Positions 35,878-44,934 of a DNA stretch of 64,000 nt are shown piece by piece (position 1 is the first letter of the stretch; the number at the start of each line of letters is the position of its first letter). The translations under genes were made by a program, and so were the position numbers. Source of the stretch: an uncultured Eubacteriales bacterium (GTDB taxonomy: Bacteria; Bacillota; Clostridia; Christensenellales; Borkfalkiaceae); assembly GCA_949288785.1 (NCBI GenBank), contig CASELQ010000010.1, positions 1-64,000 of the forward strand, given 5' to 3'. Under the pieces are notes generated by a model. That model saw only the letters and a program-made list of their open reading frames with translations. It was not told where the DNA came from and searched no databases.

Positions 35878-36837
35878 ATGTATTATTATTTTTCATGCGA
35901 CTACCCCGCCGCGCTTAAACTTAACGGCATATATATGGGCATTATAACGGACACGGTAAAATACTGCAAAGCCGACCCCGCCGCGCCGCCGCTTGCCGAA
36001 ATACTGCCACTCGGAGCGGACGGAGCGGCGCCGCTCGCCTTTTTGCCGGACGATAATTTTTTAAACTCACCGCCTGATAATATGAGCGTTACAGACCTTA
36101 AAGGGGGATATTTTTTCAGGCTTAAAAGGCGGTGCACCGCAGGGGGTTTTTCGGTTATCGCCCAGGAAAGATATCCCGACCTTTTAGTTACGGTATTCAA
36201 CGAGAACGGCGCCAAACTTTCCATTGAGACAAGGGCGGACTTTTATGCCGAAAGCCTGGAATTTCCGATAATATCCGCCGCTTTTGAAAGGTTTAATTTA
36301 AAAGGGGAAGAATTTCTTGCGGTAAACGCAGCCGCCTCGGAAGAGGAAGGCACACTGCTTTTTATCTACCGCACGGGGCAGAAAACCGAAAAGCTGCTGG
36401 CGCTTGGCGTGCAGAGTTTTAACGCGGAAAACGGGCTTACCACCGTGCGGCACATTAAGGATATGGCAAAGCATACCGTAACTTCCGTATGGGATTTTGA
36501 CGGGACAAAACTTTACGAAAAAGAAAAAACGGTTACTTCAAACCCTGACTTTTCACCTGAAAAACTGCCCGAAAAACTGCTGCCTTACGCCTTTTGCGAG
36601 GAGTTTTTGTGCGGCGGAGATATTTCGGGCTATCTCGGCGAAGATATTTTGAAAAACGCCGATAAACTCGGCGGGTATCTCGGCGGCTTTATAGGCGTTA
36701 TGCCCCCGCCGCGCTTTCGAAAAGAGGACGAAGTGGGGCTTATTTACCCGCGCGGCAAAAACGTGTATGAAGTAAAATACGCCGTCTTTACCCTGTCCTC
36801 CCGCAAAATAGTAAACCTGCGCATACAGGACTCCTGA
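35878..36837 (+). CDS. conserved-looking hypothetical protein, nearly leaderless
   Basis: A 319-residue soluble protein, mostly beta-rich, that I cannot name. The N-terminus (MYYYFSCDYPAALKLNGIYM) looks like a domain start, and the rest has no signal peptide or membrane helix. A promoter with TTGACA (35837) and a TATACA-like box puts the expected transcript start only about 10 bases before the ATG, and no ribosome binding site is visible, which suggests leaderless or weak translation. It is divergent from the SANT-like gene, so the two may be a regulator and its target or share control. Confidence 0.65.
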   Translation: MYYYFSCDYPAALKLNGIYMGIITDTVKYCKADPAAPPLAEILPLGADGAAPLAFLPDDNFLNSPPDNMSVTDLKGGYFFRLKRRCTAGGFSVIAQERYPDLLVTVFNENGAKLSIETRADFYAESLEFPIISAAFERFNLKGEEFLAVNAAASEEEGTLLFIYRTGQKTEKLLALGVQSFNAENGLTTVRHIKDMAKHTVTSVWDFDGTKLYEKEKTVTSNPDFSPEKLPEKLLPYAFCEEFLCGGDISGYLGEDILKNADKLGGYLGGFIGVMPPPRFRKEDEVGLIYPRGKNVYEVKYAVFTLSSRKIVNLRIQDS

Positions 36838-36998
36838 CATTCTTTGCACTTCCCGCCATGCCGCAACGGGCGCTCATTTGTCTTGCCGCGCATTGCCCCG
36901 GCCGCAGCCCTTGGCATGCCTTGTCCTTCTTTACCCCGTCGTCCCCGTAATGCTTGCCCGTCTTGGCGGACTGTGCCGCCGTAACATTTAAAAAGTTC

Positions 36999-37025
36999 CC
37001 GCCCTGCCGGTATCCGGCAGGGCGG
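36999..37025. terminator. hairpin between convergent genes
   Basis: A 12-bp perfect stem (CCGCCCTGCCGG / CCGGCAGGGCGG) with a TAT loop, without T tract. The 36838-36998 stretch before it holds no gene and is oddly pyrimidine-rich. Confidence 0.55.
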
Positions 37026-37104
37026 CTGAAATTGATTTAAAACTGTTTATAGTTCCAAAAACAAGCCTTGTAATAAATCAGTTTATTTAAAACCGGGCTT
37101 TTAA

Positions 37105-38280
37105 TCAATAAGCGGTCTTATAGATTTCAAGTATCTCCTCAACGCTGGTCTTTCTGGGGTTGCCGCCGGTGCAGGGGTCTATAAACGCGTCCTTAGAAAG
37201 CTGAACAAGGTCGCTTTCCTTTATGAGAACTTCTCCCGTCGCCCTGTTTTTAAGTTCCTTTATGGTCTTGGGGATATTCACGTCCTCGGCGAGTTTTTTG
37301 ACTGCCGCAATAGCCGCGTCCGCCGCCTGCTCTTCGCTCATGCCCTTTATATCCACGCCCATGGCGCGCGCTATGTCGCCGTATTTTTTGAGCGCCGCGC
37401 ATTTATTGTATTCCATAACGTAAGGCAAAAGCAGTGCGTTTGCCACGCCGTGAGGCACGTCGAACCGCGCGCCGAGGGGGTGCGCCATGGAGTGCACTAT
37501 CCCAAGCCCCACGTTGGAGAACGCCATGCCCGCCACGTAAGAGCCGTAAGCCATGCCTTCCCTTGCGGCGGCGTTGTTTCCGTCCGCCACGGCAGCCCTT
37601 AAATTTTCGGCTATGAACTTTATGCTGTTCCAGCACAACAGGTCGGAAATGGGGTTTGCGCCCGGGGTGATATATCCCTCTATCGCGTGGGTGAGCGCGT
37701 CCATACCCGTGGATGCGGTAAGCCCTTTGGGCATGCTCATCATCATCTCCGCGTCGTTAAACGCTATCATGGGGATATCGTTGGGGTCCACGCACACGAG
37801 CTTTCTGCCCGCCTCTTCATCGGTAATAACGTAGTTTATGGTAACCTCCGCCGCCGTGCCGCTGGTGGTTGCAAAGCATATGGTGGGGAAAGCCTTGTTC
37901 TTGGTGTTTGCCGTGCCCTCTAAACTCTTAACGTCCGCAAACGAGGGGTTGGTGGCTATAACGCCCACCGCCTTTGCGGTATCTATGCAGCTGCCGCCGC
38001 CTATCGCTATAATAACGTCCGGCGCGTAATCGTTAAACGCCTTCATAGCCGCCTTTACGTTTGCAATGGTGGGGTTTGCCTTTACGTCCGAAAAAATGGT
38101 GTAGGTTACCCCTGCGCCGTCCAGAACGTCGGTAACCATCTTGACCACGCCGAACTTTACAAGGTCCCCGTCGGATACTATGAACGCCTTTTTCATATCG
38201 CGCTTATTCAGTTCCGCCACAACTTCTTTTCTGCAGCCTGCTCCGAAATAACTTGTTTCGTTCAAAACCATTCTTGCCAT
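37105..38280 (-). CDS. fucO: lactaldehyde reductase (iron-containing alcohol dehydrogenase)
   Basis: A 391-residue group III alcohol dehydrogenase, very like E. coli FucO, which reduces L-lactaldehyde to L-1,2-propanediol with NADH. Matching parts include RMVLNETSYFGAGC, IAIGGGSCIDTAKA, TTSGTAAEVTINYVITDEEA and CVDPNDIP. Metal-binding His/Asp positions are in TGMDALTHAIEGY (Asp and His), GLGIVHSMAHPLGA and PHGVANALLLPYVM. The end, DPCTGGNPRKTSVEEILEIY, is also FucO-like. Lactaldehyde arises from L-fucose and L-rhamnose breakdown, which fits the rhamnosidase remains in the window. It stands alone, with a 14-bp palindrome upstream at 38372. Confidence 0.92.
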   Translation of the reverse strand: MARMVLNETSYFGAGCRKEVVAELNKRDMKKAFIVSDGDLVKFGVVKMVTDVLDGAGVTYTIFSDVKANPTIANVKAAMKAFNDYAPDVIIAIGGGSCIDTAKAVGVIATNPSFADVKSLEGTANTKNKAFPTICFATTSGTAAEVTINYVITDEEAGRKLVCVDPNDIPMIAFNDAEMMMSMPKGLTASTGMDALTHAIEGYITPGANPISDLLCWNSIKFIAENLRAAVADGNNAAAREGMAYGSYVAGMAFSNVGLGIVHSMAHPLGARFDVPHGVANALLLPYVMEYNKCAALKKYGDIARAMGVDIKGMSEEQAADAAIAAVKKLAEDVNIPKTIKELKNRATGEVLIKESDLVQLSKDAFIDPCTGGNPRKTSVEEILEIYKTAY

Positions 38281-38371
38281 AAGATTTTTCTCCTTTGCGG
38301 AATTCCCGCCAAGTAAAATTTACCATTATACGGTAATTTTGTCAACCGTTTTATTAAAAATACGCATAAAA

Positions 38372-38385
38372 CGTATGCGCATACG
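38372..38385. promoter_or_regulatory. 14-bp palindrome CGTATGCGCATACG (copy 1)
   Basis: A perfect 14-base palindrome in the gap between fucO and engB, 91 bases before the fucO start. An exact copy is at 51761-51774 and near copies are at 50272 (core TATGCGCATA) and 61364 (13 of 14). All are between genes. A protein-binding site is possible. Confidence 0.45.
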
Positions 38386-38415
38386 CATGATTTATTTAAA
38401 AAGTTTGCCGAATTT

Positions 38416-38997
38416 TTATTCAGCAGCAATCATACGCTCAATTTCGGCAAGTATTTCTTCCCTGCCCGCGCCCGTAACCGCCGAGGCGGCCATCACGTTG
38501 CCGACCCCCACTTTAAGTTCCGCCGCCAACGCGGCAATTGCGGGCTTTACCCGCGTTTTGGGAAGTTTATCCGCCTTGGTGGCGATTAAAGTAAAGGGCA
38601 CCGCGTAATGATATAAATAATTTACAAGCGTTTTATCGTCCTCCGTAGGGGGGTGGCGTATGTCTATGAGGGACAGCAAAAGGGTTATTTTATGCTCGGC
38701 AAAAAAACTGTCCGTAAGCCGCGCCCAGGCAAGTTTTTCATCTTTACTTACCCGCGCAAAGCCGTACCCCGGAAGGTCTGCAAGCACAAAATCCCCGAAA
38801 TCGAAATAGTTTACAAGCCGCGTGCGGCCGGGAGTTACCGAGGTGCGGGCAAGTTTACGGTTGTTTGCAAGCATGTTTATAAGGGATGACTTGCCCACGT
38901 TGGATTTTCCCGCCACCGCAACAAGCGGTTTGGGGGTAATATAAAACCCGTCTTTTGCCGCCGCGCTCTTTATGAATACAGGATTTTTTATTTTCAT
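38416..38997 (-). CDS. engB: ribosome biogenesis GTP-binding protein YsxC/EngB
   Basis: A 193-residue GTPase needed for assembly of the large ribosomal subunit. G1 is AGKSNVGKSSLINML, G2/G3 region DLPGYGFARV, G4 is ATKADK, and the family hallmark RTSVTPGRTR is present. It overlaps the lon stop by four bases, so it is translationally coupled to lon. Length is normal. Confidence 0.95.
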   Translation of the reverse strand: MKIKNPVFIKSAAAKDGFYITPKPLVAVAGKSNVGKSSLINMLANNRKLARTSVTPGRTRLVNYFDFGDFVLADLPGYGFARVSKDEKLAWARLTDSFFAEHKITLLLSLIDIRHPPTEDDKTLVNYLYHYAVPFTLIATKADKLPKTRVKPAIAALAAELKVGVGNVMAASAVTGAGREEILAEIERMIAAE

Positions 38998-41393
38998 AGT
39001 CCCTCCATAGCCGCCTTGAAAACTTCGCCCACTTCGCCCGCGGTGATAAAGCGCACTTTTTCCTTTACTTCCGCGGGGATGTCCGCAAGGTCCTTTGCGT
39101 TGGCTTTGGGTATGATCACGGTATTTATTCCCCGCCTGTAAGCGGCAAGCGCCTTTTCTTTAAGCCCGCCTATGGCAAGCACCTTGCCGCGCAAAGTTAT
39201 TTCCCCCGTCATTGCCACGCCGCGGCGCACGGGCAGCCCCGTGAACGCCGAAAGAATGGCAGTCGCCATGGTAATTCCCGCGGAAGGCCCGTCCTTGGGG
39301 GTTGCCCCCTCGGGAACGTGAATGTGTATATCGGTAGTTTCAAACCGCGCCTCGTCTATCCCGTAACTCTCGGAGTGAGAACGAATGTAACTTATTGCGG
39401 CGCGGGCGGATTCTTTCATCACGTCCCCAAGTTTCCCGGTAAGAAGTATTTCGCCCTTGCCGCGCATGAGCCCCACCTCTATGGTGAGAGTGGTGCCGCC
39501 CACGCTCGTCCAGGCAAGCCCGGTGCAGGCGCCCACCTGGTCGGCATCCGCCACCTCGTCCGAAAGCCGCCGCCTTACTCCCAAATATGTGCTCACGTCC
39601 TCTTTGCATACTTTCTGTTTTCTTATGCGCGGATGCTCCGCCACTTTTACCGCTATCTTTCTTATAACGGCGCCAAGCTGCCGCTCTAAGTTTCTCACCC
39701 CCGCCTCCATGGTGTAACCCTCTATTATCTCGGTTATCGCCTCGTCGGTTATCTCGGCTTTTTTCTCGGATATGCCGTTTTCTTTTAACTGTTTGGGGAT
39801 AAGGTACTGCCTTGCTATCTGCAATTTTTCCTCGTCCGTATACCCGTTCAGCTCTATTATCTCCATGCGGTCCAACAGCGGATACGGTATGGTTTCCACC
39901 GTGTTTGCGGTGGTTATGAACATCACCGAGGAGAGGTCGAACGGGATTTCAAGGTACCTGTCCCTGAAAGTGCCGTTCTGCTCGGGGTCCAGAACTTCTA
40001 AAAGCGCGCTGGCGGGGTCTCCGTGAATGTCCGAGGAGAGTTTGTCTATCTCGTCCAGCAAAAATACGGGGTTACACGTGCCCGCCGATTTAAGCCCGTA
40101 AATTATTCTGCCCGGCATTGCGCCCACGTAAGTTTTTCTGTGCCCGCGGATCTCCGCCTCGTCCTTAAGCCCGCCAAGGCTCATCCGCACGAACTTTCTG
40201 CCGAGCGCGCGGGCAATGGACGTGGCTACCGAAGTCTTGCCCACCCCGGGCGGCCCCACGAAACACAGTATGGGACCTTTTATCCTGCCCGTCAGTTGCA
40301 GTACGGCAAGATATTCCACTATCCGCTCTTTCACCTTTTCTAAGCCGAAATGGTCGGCGTCCAGTATCGCCTTGGCCTCCGAAAGGTTCTCCCTGTCCTT
40401 GGTGTATACGCCGAAAGGCATGTCAAGTATCCAGTCTATATAATTAAGTATCACCGAATATTCGGGCGAGGAAGGGTTTATCCTGTCCAGCCGGGCAAGT
40501 TCTTTTAACGCCTTTTCCCGCGCGTACTCCGGCATATCCTTTTCCATAATGCGGCGGCGCAGCCCGTCCCCCTCTTCGGGGTCGTCTCCCAGTTCCGAAT
40601 GTATCGCCTTTAACTGCTCTCTTAAATAAAATTCCTTCTGGCTCTTGTCAATACTGCCGCGCACCTTTCCCGCAATCTTTTTTTCTATCTTCAAAATTTC
40701 AAGTTCGGTGCGGAAAAGTTCGGTGAACATGATAAGTCTTGCCGAGGTTTTGTCCTCCGAAATCATGCTCTGCGCCTTGTCTTCCCTTAAATTTATGACC
40801 GACATAGCGTTATCCATAAAGGCGTTCGGTTCGGCAACTCCCTCTATGGTCTCCAGCATCTCTTTTCCTATGCGGTTATCGAACAGCGCAAACTCGTAAA
40901 ACGCCTTTTTGGCAAGGCGGAAATACGCCTCCTTTTCGGTGCCTTCAAGGTCGTCCGCATAAGGGGCGCGGCGCACCGTGGCGGAAAAATACCCCTCCGA
41001 AGCGCCGAACGAAACGATTTTCGCGCGCGATACCGCTTCCGCCGTTACTTTCATGCCGCCGGCGGGCAGTTTCATTATCTGCTTTACGCGCGCTATTACG
41101 CCCGTTTTTAAGATGTCGCCTTTCTTGGGCGTATCGGTGAGCATGCTCTTTTGCGCCGCAATGAACAGTTCTCCGCGCGCGGCGTTCATTGCGTTTACCG
41201 AAACGGGGCGCGCCACGTCGAAATTGAGTATTGTGCCCGGGAACAGCACCTTCCCGCGGAGCGCCAGCACGGGCAGCACCTTTTCTTCCGCAGGGGCGGG
41301 CACGGGCGGCGCCGCATCGGGAACCGCTTTACTGTTTTGTTCGGCCGCGCCGGTATTTTCTTCGGCGGTATTTTCTTTTCTCATCTCTTCCAT
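38994..41393 (-). CDS. lon: ATP-dependent protease Lon
   Basis: A 799-residue protease that degrades misfolded and regulatory proteins. N-terminal substrate domain after a low-complexity start (Ala, Pro, Glu rich, residues 1-35), AAA+ module with [19 protein letters not shown] and LLDEIDKL, and the S16 protease domain with the serine in [14 protein letters not shown] and the lysine in [11 protein letters not shown]. The N-terminal 35-residue extension before [15 protein letters not shown] is longer than in most Lon proteins. It lies 21 bases after the HAD gene and overlaps engB. Confidence 0.96.
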   Translation of the reverse strand: MEEMRKENTAEENTGAAEQNSKAVPDAAPPVPAPAEEKVLPVLALRGKVLFPGTILNFDVARPVSVNAMNAARGELFIAAQKSMLTDTPKKGDILKTGVIARVKQIMKLPAGGMKVTAEAVSRAKIVSFGASEGYFSATVRRAPYADDLEGTEKEAYFRLAKKAFYEFALFDNRIGKEMLETIEGVAEPNAFMDNAMSVINLREDKAQSMISEDKTSARLIMFTELFRTELEILKIEKKIAGKVRGSIDKSQKEFYLREQLKAIHSELGDDPEEGDGLRRRIMEKDMPEYAREKALKELARLDRINPSSPEYSVILNYIDWILDMPFGVYTKDRENLSEAKAILDADHFGLEKVKERIVEYLAVLQLTGRIKGPILCFVGPPGVGKTSVATSIARALGRKFVRMSLGGLKDEAEIRGHRKTYVGAMPGRIIYGLKSAGTCNPVFLLDEIDKLSSDIHGDPASALLEVLDPEQNGTFRDRYLEIPFDLSSVMFITTANTVETIPYPLLDRMEIIELNGYTDEEKLQIARQYLIPKQLKENGISEKKAEITDEAITEIIEGYTMEAGVRNLERQLGAVIRKIAVKVAEHPRIRKQKVCKEDVSTYLGVRRRLSDEVADADQVGACTGLAWTSVGGTTLTIEVGLMRGKGEILLTGKLGDVMKESARAAISYIRSHSESYGIDEARFETTDIHIHVPEGATPKDGPSAGITMATAILSAFTGLPVRRGVAMTGEITLRGKVLAIGGLKEKALAAYRRGINTVIIPKANAKDLADIPAEVKEKVRFITAGEVGEVFKAAMEGL

Positions 41394-41414
41394 AATTTCA
41401 CCTTATAAAGGGGT

Positions 41415-42221
41415 TTACAGGCAGTATTTTTTTAAGAGGTACTCAACCGGCCGGTCTTTATACGGCACGGTTATCTCCTTTGCAACCGCTTTAAGCTCCT
41501 CCCTTGCGTCCCCCACGGCAACGCCGTGCCAGGGGCCGCTCAGCAATTCTATGTCGTTAGTGGAATCTCCCACCGCTATCACGCTGTCATAGGGCACGCC
41601 GTAATGCTTTGCCAGAAACTCCACCGAAAACTTTTTGTCGCACTCGCGGGAAACGATTTCCACAAACATGGGCGCGCCGTTGTTTATTGCAAGTTTATCC
41701 TTATAAATGCCGTTGAGTTCCGCGGTGAGCTTGTCCGCAAGAGGGCGCTCGCAAATGCCGCCCACTTTAAGCACCTTTTTCTTTTTCCGCCGGATGTACT
41801 CCGAGAGTTTGCCCACGCACACCCCTTTCACCCGGCACGCCTGCTGATAATAATCGGTGTAGGGCGAGGGCTTTTCTATGTGCATAACGTCGTCTATATC
41901 GGCAAGCACTGCAACGTTCTGCCGCCCTTCCAAAAACTCCGCCGCCTCGGCGGCAAGTTCGTAATCTATACCGCCGGAAAACACGGCTTTTCCCGTTTCA
42001 ATGTCGTTTATCATTGCGCCCTGATAGGATATCACCAGCCCTTTTATGCCGTATTGCAGGCAGATGGGGCGTATGGAGGCGAACATCCTGCCCGTACATA
42101 TGGCAAATATGCCGCCCTTTTTCTGATATTCTTTTACCGCTTCAACCGTTTCCGGCTCTATCACGTCCGGCGCTTTGCCCAAAGTCCCGTCAAAATCGCT
42201 TACGAAAAGTCTGTATTTCAT
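41415..42221 (-). CDS. HAD-superfamily Cof-type phosphatase
   Basis: A 268-residue haloacid-dehalogenase-like hydrolase. Motif I is FVSDFDGTLG, motif II FAICTGRM, and motif III/IV is GDSTNDIELLSGPWHGVAVGDA. The cap domain between residues about 85-185 is of the Cof/YkrA type. Such enzymes dephosphorylate sugar phosphates or cofactors. It overlaps uvrC by four bases and precedes lon by 21, so it is part of the same operon; the reason for this link is not clear. Confidence 0.9.
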   Translation of the reverse strand: MKYRLFVSDFDGTLGKAPDVIEPETVEAVKEYQKKGGIFAICTGRMFASIRPICLQYGIKGLVISYQGAMINDIETGKAVFSGGIDYELAAEAAEFLEGRQNVAVLADIDDVMHIEKPSPYTDYYQQACRVKGVCVGKLSEYIRRKKKKVLKVGGICERPLADKLTAELNGIYKDKLAINNGAPMFVEIVSRECDKKFSVEFLAKHYGVPYDSVIAVGDSTNDIELLSGPWHGVAVGDAREELKAVAKEITVPYKDRPVEYLLKKYCL

Positions 42222-44047
42222 TGATGCCGTAATCCTTCCGAGTTAAGTTTTTCCATAATTCTGTCCGCCTGTACTTCGCCTATGCCCTCTACCTGCATAA
42301 GCTCTTCTTTGGTGGCGTTTATAATGCCGCCCAGGTCGCGGAACCGCTCCATGAGCGCGTGTTTTTTAAGTTTTCCCAGCCCCTTCACCCCGTCTAAAAC
42401 CGAGGCGAGCGAGCGCTTGCCCCGCAGTGTGCGGTGATAGGTTATTGCAAAGCGGTGCGCCTCGTCCCTTATCCTTTGCAGCATTTTAAGGCAGTAATCG
42501 CTTTTAGAGAGCACCACCGGGTCGCTTTTCCCGGGCAAAAATATCTCCTCCTCGCGCTTGGCAAGCGATATGAGGTCTATGCCCTCTATATTTTCCTCGC
42601 GGAAAATTTCGCCCACGGCGGAAAGCTGCCCCTTGCCCCCGTCTATCACCATGAGGTCTGGCTTGGGGAACTTATCGGGGTCTGTTGCCATGCGGGCAAA
42701 CCTCCGGCGCAGCACCTCCTGCAAACTCCTGAAATCGTCCGCCCCCTCAAAGGTCTTTATTTTAAAGCGGCGGTATTCGTCCCTGTCCGCCTCGCCCTCC
42801 GTAAACACCACCATGCTGCCCACCTTGTCCACGCCGGAGATGTTGGAAATATCGTAACACTCCATGCGGTGCGGGTAGTTTTTAAGCCCCAGTTTTTCCT
42901 GCAAAGAGCGGCAGGCGGCAACCGTCATGTCGTCTTTATGCTTTATTTTGTCCACCGCCACCGAAAGGTGCTCGCCTGCGTTCACTTCCGCCATATCGGC
43001 AAGCTGCCGCCTTACCCCCTGTTTTGCGGTATGAACGGCTACGCTCCTGCCGAGCACCGTTTTAAAATACTCTTCAAGAACTTCCGCATCTGTGAGCGGC
43101 GCGGCGGAAATTATCTCGGCGGGGATATCAGCCCCCTCCTTATAATAGCGCAATATAAATTCGCTTATGGCGTCGGAGGCGGAGAGCGCTGCGCTCTCGA
43201 ACGAAAAGTTTTTAGAGCCCAGCATTCTCCCGCCCCGCACTATGAGCAGGTTTGCGGCGGAATATATGCCGTTTGCGGCAAAGGCTATAATATCCGCGTC
43301 AAGCGGGCGGTTGATGGCGGTTACCCGCTTTAACTTTAACTTATCCAGCCCCGCCAAGCTCTCCTTGTATTTAAGCGCCAGCTCAAAGTCCTGGTTTTCC
43401 GCCGCGGCAAGCATGCGCTCTTTGAGAATTTTTTCCGCGGGAGCTATGTCGCCCGAAAGAAACTCTACCCCCGCTTTTATTCTTTCCAAATATTCCTCGC
43501 GCGTAACGCCGCCGGCGCAGGGCGCAAGGCATTTTTTAAGATGGTAATTGAGGCAGGGTTTTAAAACTTTGCCTTCCGTAAGCGCCTTGTCGCACGGGCG
43601 CACGGAATATAAAAGATTAAGGGTATCGAGCAGGGAATTGACGGAAATTCCGCCCATATACGGCCCGAAATATTTCGCCCCGTCCCTCTTTATGCGGCGG
43701 GTTATGCGGAATGTGGGAAAATCCTCTTTAAGATTTATTTTGAGGTAAGGATAAGTTTTATCGTCTTTAAGCAGAATATTGTACCTGGGCTTGTACTTTT
43801 TTATGAGATTGTTTTCAAGCGAAAGCGCGTCTATCTCGCTGGGGACGATAATATAGTAAAAGTCGGCGATGTTCTTTACCATCGCCAGAACTTTATCGGG
43901 TTTTGCGCCCCCCTGAAAATACTGCCGTACCCGGTTTTTCAGGTTTTTGGCTTTACCCACATATATTACCTGCCCTTCTTTCCCCAGCATAACGTATACG
44001 CCGGGGTCCTTGGGCAGAAGTTTTAACTTTTCTTCTATCACGCTCAC
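42218..44047 (-). CDS. uvrC: excinuclease ABC subunit C
   Basis: A 609-residue DNA-repair nuclease that cuts both sides of a lesion after UvrB loading. GIY-YIG nuclease (GVYVMLGKEGQVIYVGKAKN), UVR motif region (ENQDFELALKYKESLAGLDK), RNase-H-like domain (PHRMECYDISNISGVDKVGS, PDLMVIDGGKGQLS) and helix-hairpin-helix repeats at the end (VKGLGKLKKHALMERF, VEGIGEVQADRIMEKL) are all present. The start is GTG at 44047. The gene follows the ArsR gene by 39 bases and leads uvrC-HAD-lon-engB. Confidence 0.97.
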   Translation of the reverse strand: MSVIEEKLKLLPKDPGVYVMLGKEGQVIYVGKAKNLKNRVRQYFQGGAKPDKVLAMVKNIADFYYIIVPSEIDALSLENNLIKKYKPRYNILLKDDKTYPYLKINLKEDFPTFRITRRIKRDGAKYFGPYMGGISVNSLLDTLNLLYSVRPCDKALTEGKVLKPCLNYHLKKCLAPCAGGVTREEYLERIKAGVEFLSGDIAPAEKILKERMLAAAENQDFELALKYKESLAGLDKLKLKRVTAINRPLDADIIAFAANGIYSAANLLIVRGGRMLGSKNFSFESAALSASDAISEFILRYYKEGADIPAEIISAAPLTDAEVLEEYFKTVLGRSVAVHTAKQGVRRQLADMAEVNAGEHLSVAVDKIKHKDDMTVAACRSLQEKLGLKNYPHRMECYDISNISGVDKVGSMVVFTEGEADRDEYRRFKIKTFEGADDFRSLQEVLRRRFARMATDPDKFPKPDLMVIDGGKGQLSAVGEIFREENIEGIDLISLAKREEEIFLPGKSDPVVLSKSDYCLKMLQRIRDEAHRFAITYHRTLRGKRSLASVLDGVKGLGKLKKHALMERFRDLGGIINATKEELMQVEGIGEVQADRIMEKLNSEGLRHQ

Positions 44048-44086
44048 ATATATATTATATATTATTTTGCGCGCAAAAACAAGAGT

Positions 44087-44419
44087 TTAATAACCTAAAA
44101 ATTCCACGCCTTTCAAAAGAACTTCGGAAAGCGTGTCGTTCCGAAGGGAATAAAACACCACCTTGCCCTGCCGCTTGGTTCTTACGGCGTTAAGGTTTTT
44201 AAGGAGCCTTAGCTGGTGGGAAACCGTGGTCTGGTTAAGGTTGAGTATCCCGGAAAGGTCGCTCACGCACATCTCGGATATGGCGAGGGCGGAAATCATT
44301 TTTAAACGGGTATAGTCCGAGAATATGGAAAAAAAGCACACCAAATCGTCCAGAATCTCGCCTTTTGGCACATAGTCTTTTACCATATCCTGCAAGCGCT
44401 TGTCGATGAGCATATTCAT
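44087..44419 (-). CDS. ArsR-family transcriptional regulator
   Basis: A 110-residue winged-helix repressor: FSIFSDYTRLKMISALAISE, MCVSDLSGILNLNQTTVSHQ and LRLLKNLNAVRTKRQGKVVF. The one CVSDL cysteine is in the position of the ArsR/SmtB metal site, but the second cysteine is missing, so a classic CxC metal site is not present. The ATG at 44419 has GAGGTG five bases upstream; the open frame begins ten codons earlier without a good site. It is upstream of uvrC by 39 bases and divergent from the Leu/Asn-rich small protein at 44561. Confidence 0.88.
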   Translation of the reverse strand: MNMLIDKRLQDMVKDYVPKGEILDDLVCFFSIFSDYTRLKMISALAISEMCVSDLSGILNLNQTTVSHQLRLLKNLNAVRTKRQGKVVFYSLRNDTLSEVLLKGVEFLGY

Positions 44420-44560
44420 AAACACACCTCTTTGCCTGTTTTTTGGCAATTTTTAATGATTGCACATATATTGTAACAAAAAGACAGCGCGCTTTTTACC
44501 GATTTAGGTCGCAAAAACAACTTTATTGGCGAGTATTCCGAAAAATAAAGGAGGTTTTAT

Positions 44561-44716
44561 ATGAACTCTACCACTATTACGCTGGCGGCTCTGTTGTTGC
44601 TTCTCACGGGAAACAACAACATCACCACCACACAACTATTGCTGTTGCTTGCGCTCCTTTCCTCATCTTCTAACGGCTGCGGGTGTTTCTTCGGCAACAC
44701 CGGGACGGGAAATTAA
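44561..44716 (+). CDS. 51-residue Leu/Asn-rich hydrophobic mini-protein
   Basis: A short frame with a near-consensus ribosome binding site (AAAGGAGG, seven bases from ATG). It has two hydrophobic leucine runs (TITLAALLLLLTG and TTQLLLLLALLSS) separated by GNNNI, then NGCGCFFGN with two cysteines and a Gly/Thr tail. The layout suggests two short membrane-inserted helices or a small aggregating peptide. I know of no named family. It is divergent from the ArsR gene and is followed by a very strong bidirectional terminator at 44795-44849. The good start signal and terminator argue that it is expressed. Confidence 0.6.
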   Translation: MNSTTITLAALLLLLTGNNNITTTQLLLLLALLSSSSNGCGCFFGNTGTGN

Positions 44717-44794
44717 AGAGAAAATATTCAATTCACCTCCGATAAAATTTGCCTTAAACTTAAAGCATAAAATACTTTTGAAACCGGCGACGCA

Positions 44795-44849
44795 TTAAAA
44801 TACGTAAGCGCCCGCCGCAAAGCTTGCGGCGGGCGCTTACGTATTTTAA
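44795..44849. terminator. 26-bp perfect bidirectional terminator
   Basis: A perfect inverted repeat with 26-bp arms and an AGC loop, GC-rich in the centre and ending in A-tract and T-tract arms. It separates the mini-protein gene (plus) from the zinc-ribbon membrane protein (minus) and can act in both directions. Confidence 0.85.
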
Positions 44850-44934
44850 ATATAAAAAATATTTTATGAACGATATTTTCCTATCCCGTAAAAAATATGA
44901 AGTATATTCTCCGCCCGAAAAACTTGCGCCGAAC

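Noticed and set aside
36838-36998. C-terminal extension or small gene after the 319-residue protein
   Set aside because: The pyrimidine-rich stretch has no start with a binding site and no plausible frame on either strand.
42434-43333. A 299-codon open frame on the plus strand
   Set aside because: It lies opposite uvrC. Its composition (many His, Val, Arg) is that of an antisense shadow, and uvrC motifs are intact on the other strand.
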